Shown here: positions 32,108 to 42,484 of the stretch, one piece after another | Layout of the letters: every line of letters starts with the position of its first letter | Numbering within the stretch: the stretch's first letter is position 1 | From: Leifsonia sp. SCN 70-46 | Lineage (GTDB): Bacteria > Actinomycetota > Actinomycetes > Actinomycetales > Microbacteriaceae | Reading direction: 5' to 3' | NCBI GenBank assembly: GCA_001725325.1 | Contig: MEFY01000001.1 | Span: 1 to 64,000 of the forward strand | DNA length: 64,000 nt | Made by a program: the position numbers and the translations under genes | Notes under the pieces: model-generated | What the model saw: the letters and a program-made list of their open reading frames with translations, nothing else | Database searches by the model: none | Told to the model about the DNA's origin: nothing

Positions 32108-33649
32108 TCAGCGCTGCCCGTCGCTCACGTCGTAGATGGGGATCGTCGCGACCCGCAGGCTCGGCAGCCCGAGCGAGACCGAGGCCGTGCCGCGCGCGGG
32201 AGCGGAGGGCACTGCGCACGACTCCGCCTCGGCGCGATCCCACGTGTCGCCCGCGCGCGTGCGCCGGATGGCGAGGGGCGAGCCGTCGGGCGAGTCCGCG
32301 ACGAGGTGGAACGACTGGGCCTGGCTGATGACGACGCTCACGATGTCGCCGGGGCGCGGCACGCCGCTGCCCTCGGGCACCTCGAAGTGCACGAGGCGGG
32401 AATCCTCGGCGCGCCCGGAGAGGCGGTGCGTCTCGGACTGCTTGCGGCCCTCGGCCGCGGTCACGAGCACCTCGACGCGCGTGCCGACGAGCTTCTCGTT
32501 CTCCTCGCGCGAGATGCGGTCCTGCAGCGCGATGAGGCGGTCGTAGCGCTCCTGCACGATCGCCTTGGGCACCTGCTCGTCCATGGTCGCGGCGGGCGTG
32601 CCCTCGCGGATGGAGTACTGGAACGTGAACGCCGACGCGAAGCGCGCCTGCTCGACGACGCGCAGCGTCTCCTGGAAGTCCTCCTCGGTCTCGCCGGGGA
32701 AGCCCACGATGATGTCGGTGCTGATCGCCGCGTGGGGGATCTTCGCGCGCACACGGTCGAGGATGCCGAGGAACTTCTCCGACCGGTACGACCGGCGCAT
32801 GGCCTTGAGGATGCGGTCGGAGCCCGACTGCAGCGGCATGTGCAGCTGCGGCATCACGTTGGGGGTCTCGGCCATGGCGTCGATGACGTCGTCGGTGAAG
32901 GCCGCGGGGTGCGGGCTCGTGAAGCGCACGCGCTCCAGCCCTTCGATGGACCCCGCGGCCCGCAGGAGCTTGCTGAACGCCTCGCGGTCGCCGAACTCGA
33001 CGCCGTAGGAGTTCACGTTCTGGCCGAGGAGCGTCACCTCGATGGCGCCGTCGTCGACGATCGCCTGCACCTCGGCGAGGATGTCGCCGGCCCTGCGGTC
33101 CTTCTCCTTGCCGCGCAGCGCCGGCACGATGCAGAACGTGCAGGTGTTGTTGCACCCGACGGAGATCGACACCCAGGCGCTGTGCGTGGACTCGCGGCGC
33201 GTGGGAAGCGTGGAGGGAAACACGTCGAGCGACTCGAGGATCTCGAGCTGCGCCTCGCCGTTATGGCGCGCGCGCTCGAGGAGCGCGGGCAGGGAGCCCA
33301 TGTTGTGGGTGCCGAACACGACGTCGACCCACGGCGCCTTCTCGAGGATGACCGATTTGTCCTTCTGCGCGAGGCAGCCGCCCACGGCGATCTGCATGCC
33401 CTCATGGGTGCGCTTGGTCTCCGCGAGGCGCCCGAGGTTGCCGTAGAGCTTGTTGTCGGCGTTCTCGCGCACGGCGCACGTGTTGATGACGACGATGTCG
33501 GCCTCGGCGCCGTCGGCGCGCACATAGCCTGCTGCCTCGAGCGATCCGCTCAGGCGCTCGGAGTCGTGCACGTTCATCTGGCAGCCGAACGTGCGCACCT
33601 CGTAGGTGCGCGGCACAGCGGTGCGCGGTGCCAGCAGGGTCTCGGTCAT
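32108..33649 (-). CDS. miaB: tRNA-2-methylthio-N6-dimethylallyladenosine synthase
   Basis: Radical-SAM enzyme with two 4Fe-4S clusters, 513 residues. UPF0004 cluster ligands are C23, C58 and C92; radical-SAM cysteines are C166, C170 and C173 ([11 protein letters not shown]). A TRAM domain (about 378-450) follows, plus a ~60-residue C-terminal extension. The ATG lies 7 nt after TAAGCT. Forms an operon with miaA and dapF. Confidence 0.97.
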   Translation of the reverse strand: MTETLLAPRTAVPRTYEVRTFGCQMNVHDSERLSGSLEAAGYVRADGAEADIVVINTCAVRENADNKLYGNLGRLAETKRTHEGMQIAVGGCLAQKDKSVILEKAPWVDVVFGTHNMGSLPALLERARHNGEAQLEILESLDVFPSTLPTRRESTHSAWVSISVGCNNTCTFCIVPALRGKEKDRRAGDILAEVQAIVDDGAIEVTLLGQNVNSYGVEFGDREAFSKLLRAAGSIEGLERVRFTSPHPAAFTDDVIDAMAETPNVMPQLHMPLQSGSDRILKAMRRSYRSEKFLGILDRVRAKIPHAAISTDIIVGFPGETEEDFQETLRVVEQARFASAFTFQYSIREGTPAATMDEQVPKAIVQERYDRLIALQDRISREENEKLVGTRVEVLVTAAEGRKQSETHRLSGRAEDSRLVHFEVPEGSGVPRPGDIVSVVISQAQSFHLVADSPDGSPLAIRRTRAGDTWDRAEAESCAVPSAPARGTASVSLGLPSLRVATIPIYDVSDGQR

Positions 33650-33656
33650 GCGGACA

Positions 33657-33662
33657 AGCTTA
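33657..33662 (-). promoter_or_regulatory. Probable -10 of miaB-miaA-dapF
   Basis: TAAGCT on the minus strand, 7 nt before the miaB ATG, in the 26-bp recX-miaB gap. Suggests a leaderless start in addition to read-through from recA-recX. Confidence 0.45.
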
Positions 33663-33675
33663 AGCGCGGGTTCCG

Positions 33676-34446
33676 CTACCGGAAGACAGGACCGCCGGAC
33701 GGCGCGAGCGCCTGCTTCACGGCCGTCGAGACCACCGAGCCCGAGTAGCCCTTGCGCTGCAGGAACGCGCTGAGGCGCCGGGTGGCCGTGTCGGTGTCGT
33801 ACGACCGCAGCTGCGCGGCGCGCTTGTGGGCGATCTCGAGCGCCTTCTCGAGCTCGTCGTCGTCGAGCCCCTCCATGGCGATCTCGATGGCCGTGGAGTC
33901 GAGCTGGCGCCGCCTGAGCTCGGCGGTGAGCGCGGAGCGGCCGAGGCCCTTGCGGTCGCGCAGCGTGCGCACGAGCGTCTCTCCGAGGGCGACGTCGTCG
34001 AGGAGGGCGACGGACTCGAGGCGCTCGACCTCGTCGTCCACCGCGCCTGCCTCGAACTCGCGGCCCCGGAGGTAGTCGCGCATCTCCCGGGACGACATGC
34101 CGCGTCTCGCGAGCGCGTGCATGCTCACGTTGCTGATGGGGGCGAAGGAGGTCTTGCGGGGCTTCTCCGCCGGGGCGGAGTACGCCGACACGTGGTCGCG
34201 CGCCTCCCGCTCGAGCTCGGCACGGAGGGATGCGACGCGCTCGTCCGCGGGCTCGGCGGCCCCCAGGTCGATGAACACGGGTGAGCGTCGCGCGGGCTCG
34301 TCGGTCGCTACGGGCTCGTCGGGGGCTACGGACTCGGGTATCGCCGCGGACGGCGAACGGGCCTCGTCATCGGACCCCGCCTCGTCCGGTCGGGACCGGA
34401 AGAGGTAGGTGACAGGGGCGATCCGTTCGCCGTCAGCGGTGCTCAT
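33676..34446 (-). CDS. recX: Regulatory protein RecX
   Basis: Inhibits RecA filament growth. It has 256 residues. The RecX core (about 105-250) shows [37 protein letters not shown] and [12 protein letters not shown]. The N-terminal ~100 residues are acidic and low in complexity, longer than in E. coli RecX but common in actinobacteria. It lies 10 nt after recA, so it is coexpressed and SOS-responsive. Confidence 0.93.
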   Translation of the reverse strand: MSTADGERIAPVTYLFRSRPDEAGSDDEARSPSAAIPESVAPDEPVATDEPARRSPVFIDLGAAEPADERVASLRAELEREARDHVSAYSAPAEKPRKTSFAPISNVSMHALARRGMSSREMRDYLRGREFEAGAVDDEVERLESVALLDDVALGETLVRTLRDRKGLGRSALTAELRRRQLDSTAIEIAMEGLDDDELEKALEIAHKRAAQLRSYDTDTATRRLSAFLQRKGYSGSVVSTAVKQALAPSGGPVFR

Positions 34447-34456
34447 GGTGCCGGCC

Positions 34457-35596
34457 CTACTGGCCGGACGCCGCAGCGAGCTGCGGCTCGGACTCCACGG
34501 CCATGACGGGCTCGGCCGTGGCGTGCTTCGCGCTCTTGGCCTCGGCGGCCACCGCGTCGGCAGCGGCCTTGGCGTCGCGCGCGATCTGCGCCTTCGCCTC
34601 TGCGCCGATGCCGAGCTTGAGCATGATCTTGTGCTCGATCTCGGCCGCGATCTTGGGGTTCTCGAGCAGGAAGTTGCGCGAGTTCTCCTTGCCCTGGCCG
34701 AGCTGGTCGCCGTCGTAGGTGTACCAGGCGCCCGACTTGCGGACGATCTCGTGCTCGACACCGAAGTCGATGAGGCTGCCCTCGCGCGAGATGCCGACGC
34801 CGTAGAGGATGTCGAACTCCGCCTGCTTGAAGGGCGGCGCCATCTTGTTCTTGACGACCTTGACGCGCGTGCGGTTTCCCACGGCCTCGGCTCCGTCTTT
34901 GAGGGTCTCGATGCGACGGATGTCGAGGCGCACCGACGCGTAGAACTTGAGCGCCTTGCCACCCGCGGTGGTCTCGGGGCTGCCGAAGAACACGCCGATC
35001 TTCTCGCGGAGCTGGTTGATGAAGATCATCGTCGTGTTGGTCGAGCTCAGGCCGCCCGTGAGCTTGCGGAGCGCCTGCGACATGAGTCGCGCCTGGAGGC
35101 CGACGTGGGAGTCGCCCATCTCGCCCTCGATCTCGGCGCGCGGCACGAGCGCCGCGACCGAGTCGATGACGATGAGGTCGATCGAGCCGGAGCGCACGAG
35201 CATGTCGGCGATCTCGAGGGCCTGCTCACCCGTGTCGGGCTGCGACACGAGGAGCGAGTCGATGTCGACACCGAGCTTGGCCGCGTACTCGGGGTCGAGC
35301 GCGTGCTCGGCATCGATGAACGCCGCGATGCCGCCGTTGCGCTGGGCGTTGGCGATGGCGTGGAGCGTGAGCGTGGTCTTGCCCGAGGACTCAGGGCCGT
35401 AGATCTCGACGATGCGGCCTCGCGGGAGGCCTCCGATGCCGAGCGCGACGTCGAGGGCGATGGACCCCGTGGGGATCACCTCGACAGGAGCACGGTCGTC
35501 GCTGCCCAGTCGCATGACCGAGCCCTTTCCGAACTGGCGGTCGATCTGCGCGAGGGCGGTCTCGAGGGACTTCTCGCGGTCTGCTGCTGAAGGCAT
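34457..35596 (-). CDS. recA: Recombinase RecA
   Basis: Forms ATP-dependent filaments on single-stranded DNA for recombination and LexA cleavage. It has 379 residues. Walker A GPESSGKT is at 67-74, Walker B in [12 protein letters not shown], and the L2-region segment [19 protein letters not shown] is intact. A variable Ala/Lys-rich tail ends the protein; no intein. An AGGAG Shine-Dalgarno precedes the ATG. A LexA box lies about 220 nt upstream. Confidence 0.99.
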   Translation of the reverse strand: MPSAADREKSLETALAQIDRQFGKGSVMRLGSDDRAPVEVIPTGSIALDVALGIGGLPRGRIVEIYGPESSGKTTLTLHAIANAQRNGGIAAFIDAEHALDPEYAAKLGVDIDSLLVSQPDTGEQALEIADMLVRSGSIDLIVIDSVAALVPRAEIEGEMGDSHVGLQARLMSQALRKLTGGLSSTNTTMIFINQLREKIGVFFGSPETTAGGKALKFYASVRLDIRRIETLKDGAEAVGNRTRVKVVKNKMAPPFKQAEFDILYGVGISREGSLIDFGVEHEIVRKSGAWYTYDGDQLGQGKENSRNFLLENPKIAAEIEHKIMLKLGIGAEAKAQIARDAKAAADAVAAEAKSAKHATAEPVMAVESEPQLAAASGQ

Positions 35597-35816
35597 CTGC
35601 TACTCCTGACTAGGTTCCTGTGCGGTCACAGGTGATCCGGCTGCCCATAGGCTGTCGATCCGCCGGCTCCCGATGGTGCAAGGGCTCCGGCCTCCCGACA
35701 AAGGCTGGTCTTACCTGGGTCACGCTACGCTCGCCGACCGACATTGCTGCGGACCGACGTGCGTGGCGTGGATAAAACCCGTCTTCGAAAGACGTTATGG
35801 ATGAGAGTAGCAACAC

Positions 35817-35832
35817 CCGAACGCATGTTCGA
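35817..35832. promoter_or_regulatory. LexA box upstream of recA
   Basis: CCGAACGCATGTTCGA has a perfect GAAC-N4-GTTC core and matches 13 of 16 positions of the actinobacterial SOS box. It lies upstream of recA with a ~220-nt leader between and no other gene in that stretch. Confidence 0.85.
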
Positions 35833-35856
35833 AGAGTTCCCTCGGGCGTGTCGGGA

Positions 35857-36081
35857 CTACTTCTTGGGCTCGCGCTGCCCCACGCCGTAGCGGCGGTCCG
35901 GCGGCACGTCCGCCGCCGCGCACAGGGCGAGCCACACCTCGCGCGGGTTGACCCCCGCCTTGATGGCCTGCTGCGCGGTCATCCCGCCGACCGGGCCGAG
36001 CACGAGGTCGTGGGTGATGACGCGGCCGTAGGCCTCGCCGAACTCGTCGGATACCGCGAGCCAGAACTCGCTGAGCTTCAT
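35857..36081 (-). CDS. DUF3046-family protein
   Basis: Protein of 74 residues: KLSEFWLAVSDEFGEAYGR, VLGPVGGMTAQQAIKAGV and PREVWLALCAAADVPPDRR match DUF3046, a small actinobacterial family of unknown function usually located directly before recA, as here. The ATG lies 6 nt after TAAGCT (36088-36093), just beyond the terminator of the upstream gene, so it probably has its own leaderless promoter. Confidence 0.92.
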   Translation of the reverse strand: MKLSEFWLAVSDEFGEAYGRVITHDLVLGPVGGMTAQQAIKAGVNPREVWLALCAAADVPPDRRYGVGQREPKK

Positions 36082-36087
36082 GGCTCA

Positions 36088-36093
36088 AGCTTA
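36088..36093 (-). promoter_or_regulatory. Probable -10 of the DUF3046 gene
   Basis: TAAGCT on the minus strand with 6 nt (TGAGCC) to the ATG. It overlaps the T-rich tail of the preceding terminator. Confidence 0.5.
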
Positions 36094-36097
36094 AACA

Positions 36098-36129
36098 CGA
36101 ACGCCCCGGCCTGATGACCGGGGCGTTCG
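36098..36129 (-). terminator. Terminator of the pgsA-cinA-clgR group
   Basis: A 12-bp perfect stem (36098-36109 with 36118-36129, 8-nt loop) is followed on the minus strand by TGTTT. It lies 12 nt past the clgR stop. Confidence 0.85.
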
Positions 36130-36140
36130 AGCGATGATGG

Positions 36141-36464
36141 CTACCGCGAGACGAGGTCGCCGTCGAACTCGGCGACGAGCTCGTCGGGCAGCGTGTCGGG
36201 CACGGTGCTGCGGGAGATGGACTCGAGGCCCTCGATGACGGCGAGACGGTCGCCCACCTCGCGCATGATCACCGAGATGGGGGTGTCGAGCGCATCGGCG
36301 ACGGACGCGAGGATCTCGGAGCTCGCCTCCTTCTGGCCGCGCTCCACCTCGCTGAGGTAGCCGAGCGCGACGCTCGCCTTGCTGGCGACCTGGCGAAGGG
36401 TGCGGCCCTTCTGCAGACGGAAGTCACGGAGAACGTCACCGATTTCTTGACGTACCAGAACCAT
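36141..36464 (-). CDS. clgR: XRE-family regulator, ClgR type
   Basis: HTH protein of 107 residues. The Cro/CI-type domain spans about 8-65 (LRDFRLQKGRTLRQVASKASVALGYLSEVERGQKEAS). Its size and position between cinA/pgsA and DUF3046-recA match ClgR, which activates clp protease and stress genes in actinobacteria. The recognition helix region SVALGYLSEVERG fits. Assignment rests on family plus synteny. Confidence 0.85.
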   Translation of the reverse strand: MVLVRQEIGDVLRDFRLQKGRTLRQVASKASVALGYLSEVERGQKEASSEILASVADALDTPISVIMREVGDRLAVIEGLESISRSTVPDTLPDELVAEFDGDLVSR

Positions 36465-36587
36465 TGGACCCTCCTTCTCTGACTGATCGTTGAGGCTAGC
36501 TTAGGTGAAGCGTAGCCACTCGTATCTGTGCGGTGCTTGTGAATTCATGACATGTAACGAGATCGAAACGCGCGGTATTCCCCGCGG

Positions 36588-37070
36588 TCAGCCGATCAGT
36601 TCTGCGAGCTCTACAAGTGATTCGTAGACCACGCGCGAACGGATCTCGTCGCGGGTGCCCCCCAGTTCGAGGAGCTTCGTGCGCACCTCGCTGCCGATCG
36701 CGAAGCCGAGGTAGACGGTGCCCACGGCGACCCCGCCCTGCGGGTCGGGGCCCGCGACCCCGGTCGTCGAGATGCCGATGTGCGCGGGCTCGCCGCCGAC
36801 GGCGAGGTGCTCGCGCACCCCCGCGGCCATCTGTGCCGCGACGTCGGGATGCACGGGCCCATGGGCGGCGAGCACCTCGGCGTCCACGCCCAGGAGGGTG
36901 TGCTTGAGTGCGGTGTCGTAGGCGACGACTCCCCCGCGCACGACGGCGGACGCCCCCGGCGTGCGGATGAGCTCCGCCACGAGCAGCCCGCCCGTGAGCG
37001 ACTCGGCCACGGCGATCGTCTGGTGCCGCGCCGTGAGCGTCGCGATGATCTCGGCGGCGACGTCGGTCAC
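36588..37070 (-). CDS. CinA C-terminal domain protein (NMN amidohydrolase PncC)
   Basis: Protein of 160 residues consisting only of the CinA C-terminal domain, which hydrolyses nicotinamide mononucleotide to nicotinate mononucleotide in pyridine nucleotide recycling. TIAVAESLTGGLL, GGVVAYDTALKHTLLGV and ISTTGVAGPDPQGG are the family motifs. The N-terminal MoaB-like half of full CinA is absent. GTG start overlaps the pgsA stop (GTGA). Confidence 0.92.
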   Translation of the reverse strand: MTDVAAEIIATLTARHQTIAVAESLTGGLLVAELIRTPGASAVVRGGVVAYDTALKHTLLGVDAEVLAAHGPVHPDVAAQMAAGVREHLAVGGEPAHIGISTTGVAGPDPQGGVAVGTVYLGFAIGSEVRTKLLELGGTRDEIRSRVVYESLVELAELIG

Positions 37071-37753
37071 GCGCGTCCCGACCGCCAGGCCTGCCACAGG
37101 TACTCGATGCCCGAGTACACGGTGAGCGCGAGCGCGAGCCCCATGACCGTCCAGTTGACGATGTGCACCCAGTCGCCCAGCAGGGTCCAGAGCGGCACGA
37201 GGAAGAGCGACACCGCGACCGACTGGACTATCGTCTTGGCCTTGCCCGCGAACGACGCCGGGATCGCCCGGTCGCGCAGCGCGATGAACCGGTAGATCGT
37301 GATGCCGAACTCGCGCACGAGGATGACGATGGTCACCCACCACCAGAGCTCGCCGAGGATCGAGAGCGCGACGAGCGCCCCGCCGATGAGCACCTTGTCG
37401 GCGATGGGGTCGAGGATGATCCCCACGTCGGTCACGAGGTTGCGGCGCCGCGCGAGCTGCCCGTCGAGGCTGTCGGTCGCGATGGCGACGATGAACAAGC
37501 CGGCGGCGACGTAGCGCAGCACGCCCATCTGCCCGCCGTCCCACAGGAGCAGCCAGATGAAGACCGGGGCGAGCAGGATGCGCGCGACGGTGATGATGTT
37601 CGCGACGTTTCCCGTCGACGCTGGCGTCTCGCCCTTGCTCGCGACGCGGCCCTTCATGGAGTCGCGGACGACGCGGCCGGCGTCCATCGCGGAGTCGCGC
37701 ACGGCGTTCGCGGCCTGGCCGGGGGTGGGGCGCTTGCCCGGTTCAGTCGCCAC
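37067..37753 (-). CDS. pgsA: CDP-diacylglycerol-glycerol-3-phosphate phosphatidyltransferase
   Basis: Membrane enzyme of phosphatidylglycerol synthesis with 228 residues. The CDP-alcohol signature is complete: DSLDGQLARRRNLVTDVG followed by DPIADK. Five to six hydrophobic helices follow a ~45-residue polar N-terminal extension. The GTG at 37753 lies 4 nt after the ftsK stop. A longer frame would overlap ftsK and is rejected. Confidence 0.93.
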   Translation of the reverse strand: MATEPGKRPTPGQAANAVRDSAMDAGRVVRDSMKGRVASKGETPASTGNVANIITVARILLAPVFIWLLLWDGGQMGVLRYVAAGLFIVAIATDSLDGQLARRRNLVTDVGIILDPIADKVLIGGALVALSILGELWWWVTIVILVREFGITIYRFIALRDRAIPASFAGKAKTIVQSVAVSLFLVPLWTLLGDWVHIVNWTVMGLALALTVYSGIEYLWQAWRSGRA

Positions 37754-37757
37754 GCGT

Positions 37758-40481
37758 TCACTCCCGATCGGTAAGGCTCCAGGCGTCCTCGTCCGAGTCC
37801 CCGTCGACAACATCGTACTCGGCGAGCGATTCCGCAACTGCGTCACGGCTGGGAGTTGTCGAGGCCGGCATGGGGGCGTCGCCGCCACGCAGCTTCGCGA
37901 GCACGCCGGGCAGCTGGTCGGGCGTCACGAGCACGTCGCGGGCCTTCGAGCCCTCGGACGGGCCGACGATCTCGCGCGACTCGAGGAGGTCCATGAGGCG
38001 ACCCGCCTTGGCGAAGCCGACGCGCAGCTTGCGCTGCAGCATCGAGGTCGAGCCGAACTGCGTGCTCACGATGAGCTCCGTGGCGGCGAGCAGCAGCTCG
38101 AGGTCGTCGCCGATGTCGGCGTCGATGTTCTTCTTCTCCGCGACCTGCTCGACGTCGTCGCGGTACTCCGGGCGGGCCTGCGCGATGACGTGCTGCACGA
38201 CCGCCGCGACCTCGCTCTCGGAGACCCACGCGCCCTGCACGCGGATGGCCTTCGAGGCGCCCATGGGCAGGAAGAGCGCGTCGCCCTGGCCGATGAGCTT
38301 GTCGGCGCCCGGCTGGTCGAGGATGACGCGGCTGTCGGTCATGCTCGACACCGCGAACGCGAGCCTCGAGGGCACGTTGGCCTTGATGAGGCCCGTGACG
38401 ACGTCGACCGACGGCCGCTGCGTCGCGAGCACGAGGTGGATGCCCGACGCGCGCGCGAGCTGCGTGATGCGCACGATCGAGTCCTCGACGTCGCGCGGGG
38501 CGACCATCATGAGGTCGGCGAGCTCGTCGACGACGACGAGGAGGTACGGATACGGCGAGAGCTTGCGCTCGCTGCCCGGCGGCAGCACGATCTCGCCCGC
38601 GACCACCGCGCGGTTGAAGTCGTCGATGTGGCGGAAGCCGAACGACGCGAGGTCGTCGTACCGCATGTCCATCTCCTTCACGACCCACGCGAGCGCCTCC
38701 GCGGCCTTCTTGGGGTTCGTGATGATGGGCGTGATGAGGTGGGGCACGCCGGCGTAGATCGAGAGCTCGACGCGCTTGGGGTCGATGAGCACCATGCGCA
38801 CCTCGGCGGGCTTCGCCCGCATGAGCACCGAGGTGATCATCGAGTTCACGAAGCTCGACTTGCCGGAGCCCGTGGAGCCCGCGACGAGGAGGTGGGGCAT
38901 CTTCGCGAGGTTCGCGACGACGAAGCCGCCCTCGACGTCCTTGCCGAGGCCGATGGTCATCGGGTGCACGCTCTTCGTGCTCGCACCCGAGCGCAGCACG
39001 TCGCCGAGCGAGACGATCTCGCGGTCCTTGTTCGGGATCTCGACGCCGATGGCGCTCTTGCCCGGGATCGGCGAGAGGATGTTGACCTCGTTCGAGGCGA
39101 CAGCGTACGAGATGTTCTTGGCGAGCGCGGTGACGCGCTCGACCTTGACGCCGGGGCCGAGCTCGAGCTCGTAGCGCGTGACGGAGGGGCCGCGGCTGAA
39201 TCCCGTCACCTTGGCGTCGACGCCGAACTGCGTGAGCACCTCGGTGATCGCCGTGATCACGTCGTCGGTGTCGGAGCTGCGGGCCTTGGGCGGTGTGCCC
39301 GGCGTGAGCAGGGATGCCGCCGGCAGCCGGTAGGCGGCGGTCGACTGCCGGGGTGCCGGCGCGGGGGCTGCCGTCTCGAACTCGCCGGCCTGCCCCTTCT
39401 CGCTCGCCGTGGCGTTGAAGCCCGGCAGGAGGCCGGGGCCGTCCTCGCGCAGTCCCATCGCGGACGGGTCGACCTCGCCCGTGAACCGCTTGACGGCCTC
39501 CTCGGCCTTGCGCAGGTCGTCCATGAGGTCGATCTGGAAGTCGTCGTCCGACGGGCGCGCGACGGGCGCGACGACGTCGGTGAGCTGCTCGTCCGCCGAG
39601 GTGCCGCGCGTGATGACGGGGCTGTCGAAGGCGGGCGCCTCCTCGGAACGGCTCGCCTTGTTGCGGCGCCACCACGGGATGTTCGCCGTGTCGTCGTCGA
39701 GCCCGAGGTCGGTGAGCGACCCGAACTCGACGGAGTCGTTCTTCGCGGCCTTGAGCGCCGCGCGCTCCTCGGGGTCCATGAGCTGCGCGCCGAAGAGGTA
39801 CGAGTAGAGCTCGCGCAGGCGCGACCCGATGCGGTTCGGCGGCGTCTTGGTGATGATGAAGAGCGAGAGCACGAGCAGGGCGATGACGACGGGCGTCGCG
39901 AGCGCGCTCGTCCCCAGCCACAGGAGCGGCTGGGCGACGACCCAGCCGAGCAGGCCGCCGCCCTGAGCAAGCTTCTGCACGCCGTCGGTGGGCACGGGGG
40001 CGCCGCCGAAGATGTGGCACAGGCCGCTGATGGTGATGACGAGCAGGGTCGTGCCGATGCCGATGCGGCCGTTGTCGTGCACGCTCGACGGGTGGCGGAA
40101 CAGCCAGATCGCGAACAGCAGCATGATGACCGGGAGCGCGAACGCCACGCGGCCGAGGAGCAGGCCGAACGTCCACGAGTCGAGGGCCTGGGCCACGGGG
40201 TCGTTGGGGTTGAACCACTCCACGATCGCGCCCACGACGGCGAGGACGAAGATCAGGAAGGGCACGCCGTCGCGGCGCTCCTCCTTGGCGAGGGTCTCCT
40301 TGCCGAGCAGGCGGAAGGCGCCGCCGGCGGCGTGGGCGAGGCCGAGCCACGCCTTGGTCAGCGGGCCGTCATCCTCGATCACTGTCTGCTTGCGCGCCGG
40401 CAGCTTCTTGGTGGGCTGGGTGCCGCGACCGCGCGCCGTGGACGTGCGCGAACGCGACGTCGCCCTGGTGCTCGTAGCCAT
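37758..40481 (-). CDS. ftsK: DNA translocase FtsK/SpoIIIE
   Basis: Septal DNA pump for chromosome segregation, 907 residues. A basic N-terminus and four to five membrane helices (about 55-210) are followed by a linker. The motor has the ATPase Walker [13 protein letters not shown] and Walker [14 protein letters not shown]. The C-terminal gamma winged helix ([20 protein letters not shown]) reads KOPS-type sites. The ATG at 40481 is preferred; an in-frame GTG lies 30 nt upstream. Confidence 0.96.
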   Translation of the reverse strand: MATSTRATSRSRTSTARGRGTQPTKKLPARKQTVIEDDGPLTKAWLGLAHAAGGAFRLLGKETLAKEERRDGVPFLIFVLAVVGAIVEWFNPNDPVAQALDSWTFGLLLGRVAFALPVIMLLFAIWLFRHPSSVHDNGRIGIGTTLLVITISGLCHIFGGAPVPTDGVQKLAQGGGLLGWVVAQPLLWLGTSALATPVVIALLVLSLFIITKTPPNRIGSRLRELYSYLFGAQLMDPEERAALKAAKNDSVEFGSLTDLGLDDDTANIPWWRRNKASRSEEAPAFDSPVITRGTSADEQLTDVVAPVARPSDDDFQIDLMDDLRKAEEAVKRFTGEVDPSAMGLREDGPGLLPGFNATASEKGQAGEFETAAPAPAPRQSTAAYRLPAASLLTPGTPPKARSSDTDDVITAITEVLTQFGVDAKVTGFSRGPSVTRYELELGPGVKVERVTALAKNISYAVASNEVNILSPIPGKSAIGVEIPNKDREIVSLGDVLRSGASTKSVHPMTIGLGKDVEGGFVVANLAKMPHLLVAGSTGSGKSSFVNSMITSVLMRAKPAEVRMVLIDPKRVELSIYAGVPHLITPIITNPKKAAEALAWVVKEMDMRYDDLASFGFRHIDDFNRAVVAGEIVLPPGSERKLSPYPYLLVVVDELADLMMVAPRDVEDSIVRITQLARASGIHLVLATQRPSVDVVTGLIKANVPSRLAFAVSSMTDSRVILDQPGADKLIGQGDALFLPMGASKAIRVQGAWVSESEVAAVVQHVIAQARPEYRDDVEQVAEKKNIDADIGDDLELLLAATELIVSTQFGSTSMLQRKLRVGFAKAGRLMDLLESREIVGPSEGSKARDVLVTPDQLPGVLAKLRGGDAPMPASTTPSRDAVAESLAEYDVVDGDSDEDAWSLTDRE

Positions 40482-40547
40482 GCGGTCCACGGTATCCCCG
40501 GGGTACGTCACCCCCCGGGAACGACACTCACGTGACGGAGGCGGCCT

Positions 40548-41762
40548 CTAGTAGCGGATCGCGTCGATGACCTTCACGCGCACGGCCACGAGCGCGGGCA
40601 GCAGCCCCGCGAGGGCGCCCACGAAGGTCGCCGAGCCGAGACCGATGAGGGCCGCCTCGAGCGGGAAGGCGGGGATGTCGCTGATGCCGGGCGCGATGAA
40701 CTCGACGACCGTCGGGTTCTTCACGACGACCACCGCGATGAAGACGCCGACGACCCCCGCCGCGGCGGCCGCGACGACGCTCTCCATCATGACGGCGAAG
40801 AACACGCGGCCCGCGGTCGCGCCGAAGCTGCGCCGGATACCGATCTCGCGGATGCGCTGGCGCACGGTCACGAGCGAGATGTTCACGAGCCCGAGCGCCC
40901 CGAGCAGGAGCACGAGCACCGCGACGCCGCCCACGAGCAGCTTGATCGGCAGCAGCGGGTCGTCGCCCTGGTACACGAGGTAGTCCTGGCGGCTCACGTC
41001 GACCTGCCAGCCCTCCCCCAGCTCGCCCGCGATGTCGCGCTTGATGAGCTCGGTGAGCTCCTGGGAGATGTCGACCGGAACCCATGCCTCGAACTGCGGG
41101 TACATCTGTTGCACCTGCTGCGGAGTAGCGATGCCGACGAACGAGTCGTAGAGCATGAACATCGTCGGGTAGTCCTGCGCGTAGGGCATGTCGGGCGCGA
41201 CGCCCACGATGACCGCGGTCACATCGCTCGAGCCCCGCAGGGTCACCGTGGGGTGGGTGCGGAGGTCGGGCGAGCCGAGCTTCTTCCACACCGTCTCGTT
41301 CACCACGAGGGCGGGGGCGAGCCGCTGGTCGTCCCCGTCGACGAACCAGCTGCCCTGCACGAGCTGCACGCGGTGCATGGTGCCGTAGCCGACGTCGACG
41401 AGCGTCGTGTCGACGGGCGTCACGCCGTCCACGAAGTCGACGCTCACCTGCGTGTACGTCGAGCGCGTCGTCCAGTCGACGGAGTAGCGCTCGGTCACCT
41501 CCGTGAACGCCGTGGAGAAGGTCTTGGCGTCGGGCGTCTGGCCCGTCGCCACGTTGTACGCGCTCACGAAGAGCGTCGCGGGGCGGCCCGACTGCCGCTC
41601 GTAGCTCTCGGTCGTCGCCTGCTGCGTTATCGCACCCAGGCCGACCACCGACGTGAGCGCCGCGACGGCCACGGCGACGCCGATGAGGCTCAGGAGCACG
41701 CGCGTGCGGTGGATGCGGATCTCGGCCCACGCCTCGACGAGGGCACCGATGAAGCCCGTCAC
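40548..41762 (-). CDS. MacB/FtsX-type ABC transporter permease
   Basis: Inner-membrane component of 404 residues: one N-terminal helix (about 20-45), a large extracytoplasmic domain (about 50-270), then three C-terminal helices with the FtsX/MacB core (RQRIREIGIRRSFGATAGRVF). The system probably exports or senses peptides, lipoproteins or antibiotics; the substrate is unknown. GTG start overlaps the ATPase stop. Confidence 0.92.
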   Translation of the reverse strand: MTGFIGALVEAWAEIRIHRTRVLLSLIGVAVAVAALTSVVGLGAITQQATTESYERQSGRPATLFVSAYNVATGQTPDAKTFSTAFTEVTERYSVDWTTRSTYTQVSVDFVDGVTPVDTTLVDVGYGTMHRVQLVQGSWFVDGDDQRLAPALVVNETVWKKLGSPDLRTHPTVTLRGSSDVTAVIVGVAPDMPYAQDYPTMFMLYDSFVGIATPQQVQQMYPQFEAWVPVDISQELTELIKRDIAGELGEGWQVDVSRQDYLVYQGDDPLLPIKLLVGGVAVLVLLLGALGLVNISLVTVRQRIREIGIRRSFGATAGRVFFAVMMESVVAAAAAGVVGVFIAVVVVKNPTVVEFIAPGISDIPAFPLEAALIGLGSATFVGALAGLLPALVAVRVKVIDAIRY

Positions 41763-42484
41763 AGCGTCACCTCCGGCTGGGCGAGCGCGAGCACGCGGTT
41801 CACGTCGACGGGGGCGAGTACTCCGCGGTCGAGACGGTAGTGGCGCCGCGCGAGCGCCGCGATGTTGGCGTCGTGCGTGATGGTGATGAGCGCGGCGCCC
41901 GAGTTCTGGGCCACCTCGTCGAGCAGGGCCATGACCGTCGACCCGGTCTCGACGTCGAGGGCGCCCGTGGGCTCGTCGGCGAGGATGAGGCGCGGCCCGC
42001 GCACGAGCGCCCGGGCGATGGCGACACGCTGCTGCTCGCCGCCCGAGAGCTTCTCGGGCATGCTCTGCGCGCGGTGGGAGAGCCCGACGCGGTCGAGCAT
42101 CTCCAGCGCGATGCGCTCCCGCTGCCAGAACTGGCGGCCCGAGGCGTAGAGCAGGGGGGTCATGGCGTTCTCGAGGGCGGTGCGGCCGCCCAGCAGGTTG
42201 AACTGCTGGAAGATGAATCCCACATCCTTGCCGCGCGCGCGGTCGCGCTTCTTCGTCGACATGTCGGCGATGCGCACGCCGTCGAAGCGGATGTCCCCCT
42301 GCGTCGGGTTGTCGAGCAGCCCGAGGAGGTTGAGCAGGGTCGACTTGCCCGAGCCGGAGCGCCCCACGATGCTCACGTGGTCGCCCACGTCGACGGTGAG
42401 GTCGACGCCCCTGAGGATGTGCAGCGGCTCGTCGTCCGGCAGCTCGACGGTACGGGTGACGCCCTCGAGTTCGAGGAGCGTCAC
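41759..42484 (-). CDS. MacB/LolD-type ABC transporter ATPase
   Basis: Nucleotide-binding subunit of 241 residues. Walker A is GRSGSGKST, the Q-loop FIFQQFNLL, the signature LSGGEQQRVAIARAL, Walker B LILADEPTGALD and the H-switch ITHD. The FIFQQFNLLGGRTALENA segment is typical of the MacB/LolD class. The GTG start overlaps the adaptor stop (GTGA). Confidence 0.95.
   Translation of the reverse strand: MTLLELEGVTRTVELPDDEPLHILRGVDLTVDVGDHVSIVGRSGSGKSTLLNLLGLLDNPTQGDIRFDGVRIADMSTKKRDRARGKDVGFIFQQFNLLGGRTALENAMTPLLYASGRQFWQRERIALEMLDRVGLSHRAQSMPEKLSGGEQQRVAIARALVRGPRLILADEPTGALDVETGSTVMALLDEVAQNSGAALITITHDANIAALARRHYRLDRGVLAPVDVNRVLALAQPEVTL

Noticed and set aside
34457-35596. Possible intein in recA
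   Set aside because: RecA motifs are continuous and the length (379 residues) is normal.
37557-40535. 992-residue open frame on the plus strand opposite ftsK
   Set aside because: High-GC shadow frame: Arg/Glu/Asp/His-rich translation without domain structure, while the minus strand encodes complete FtsK and PgsA.
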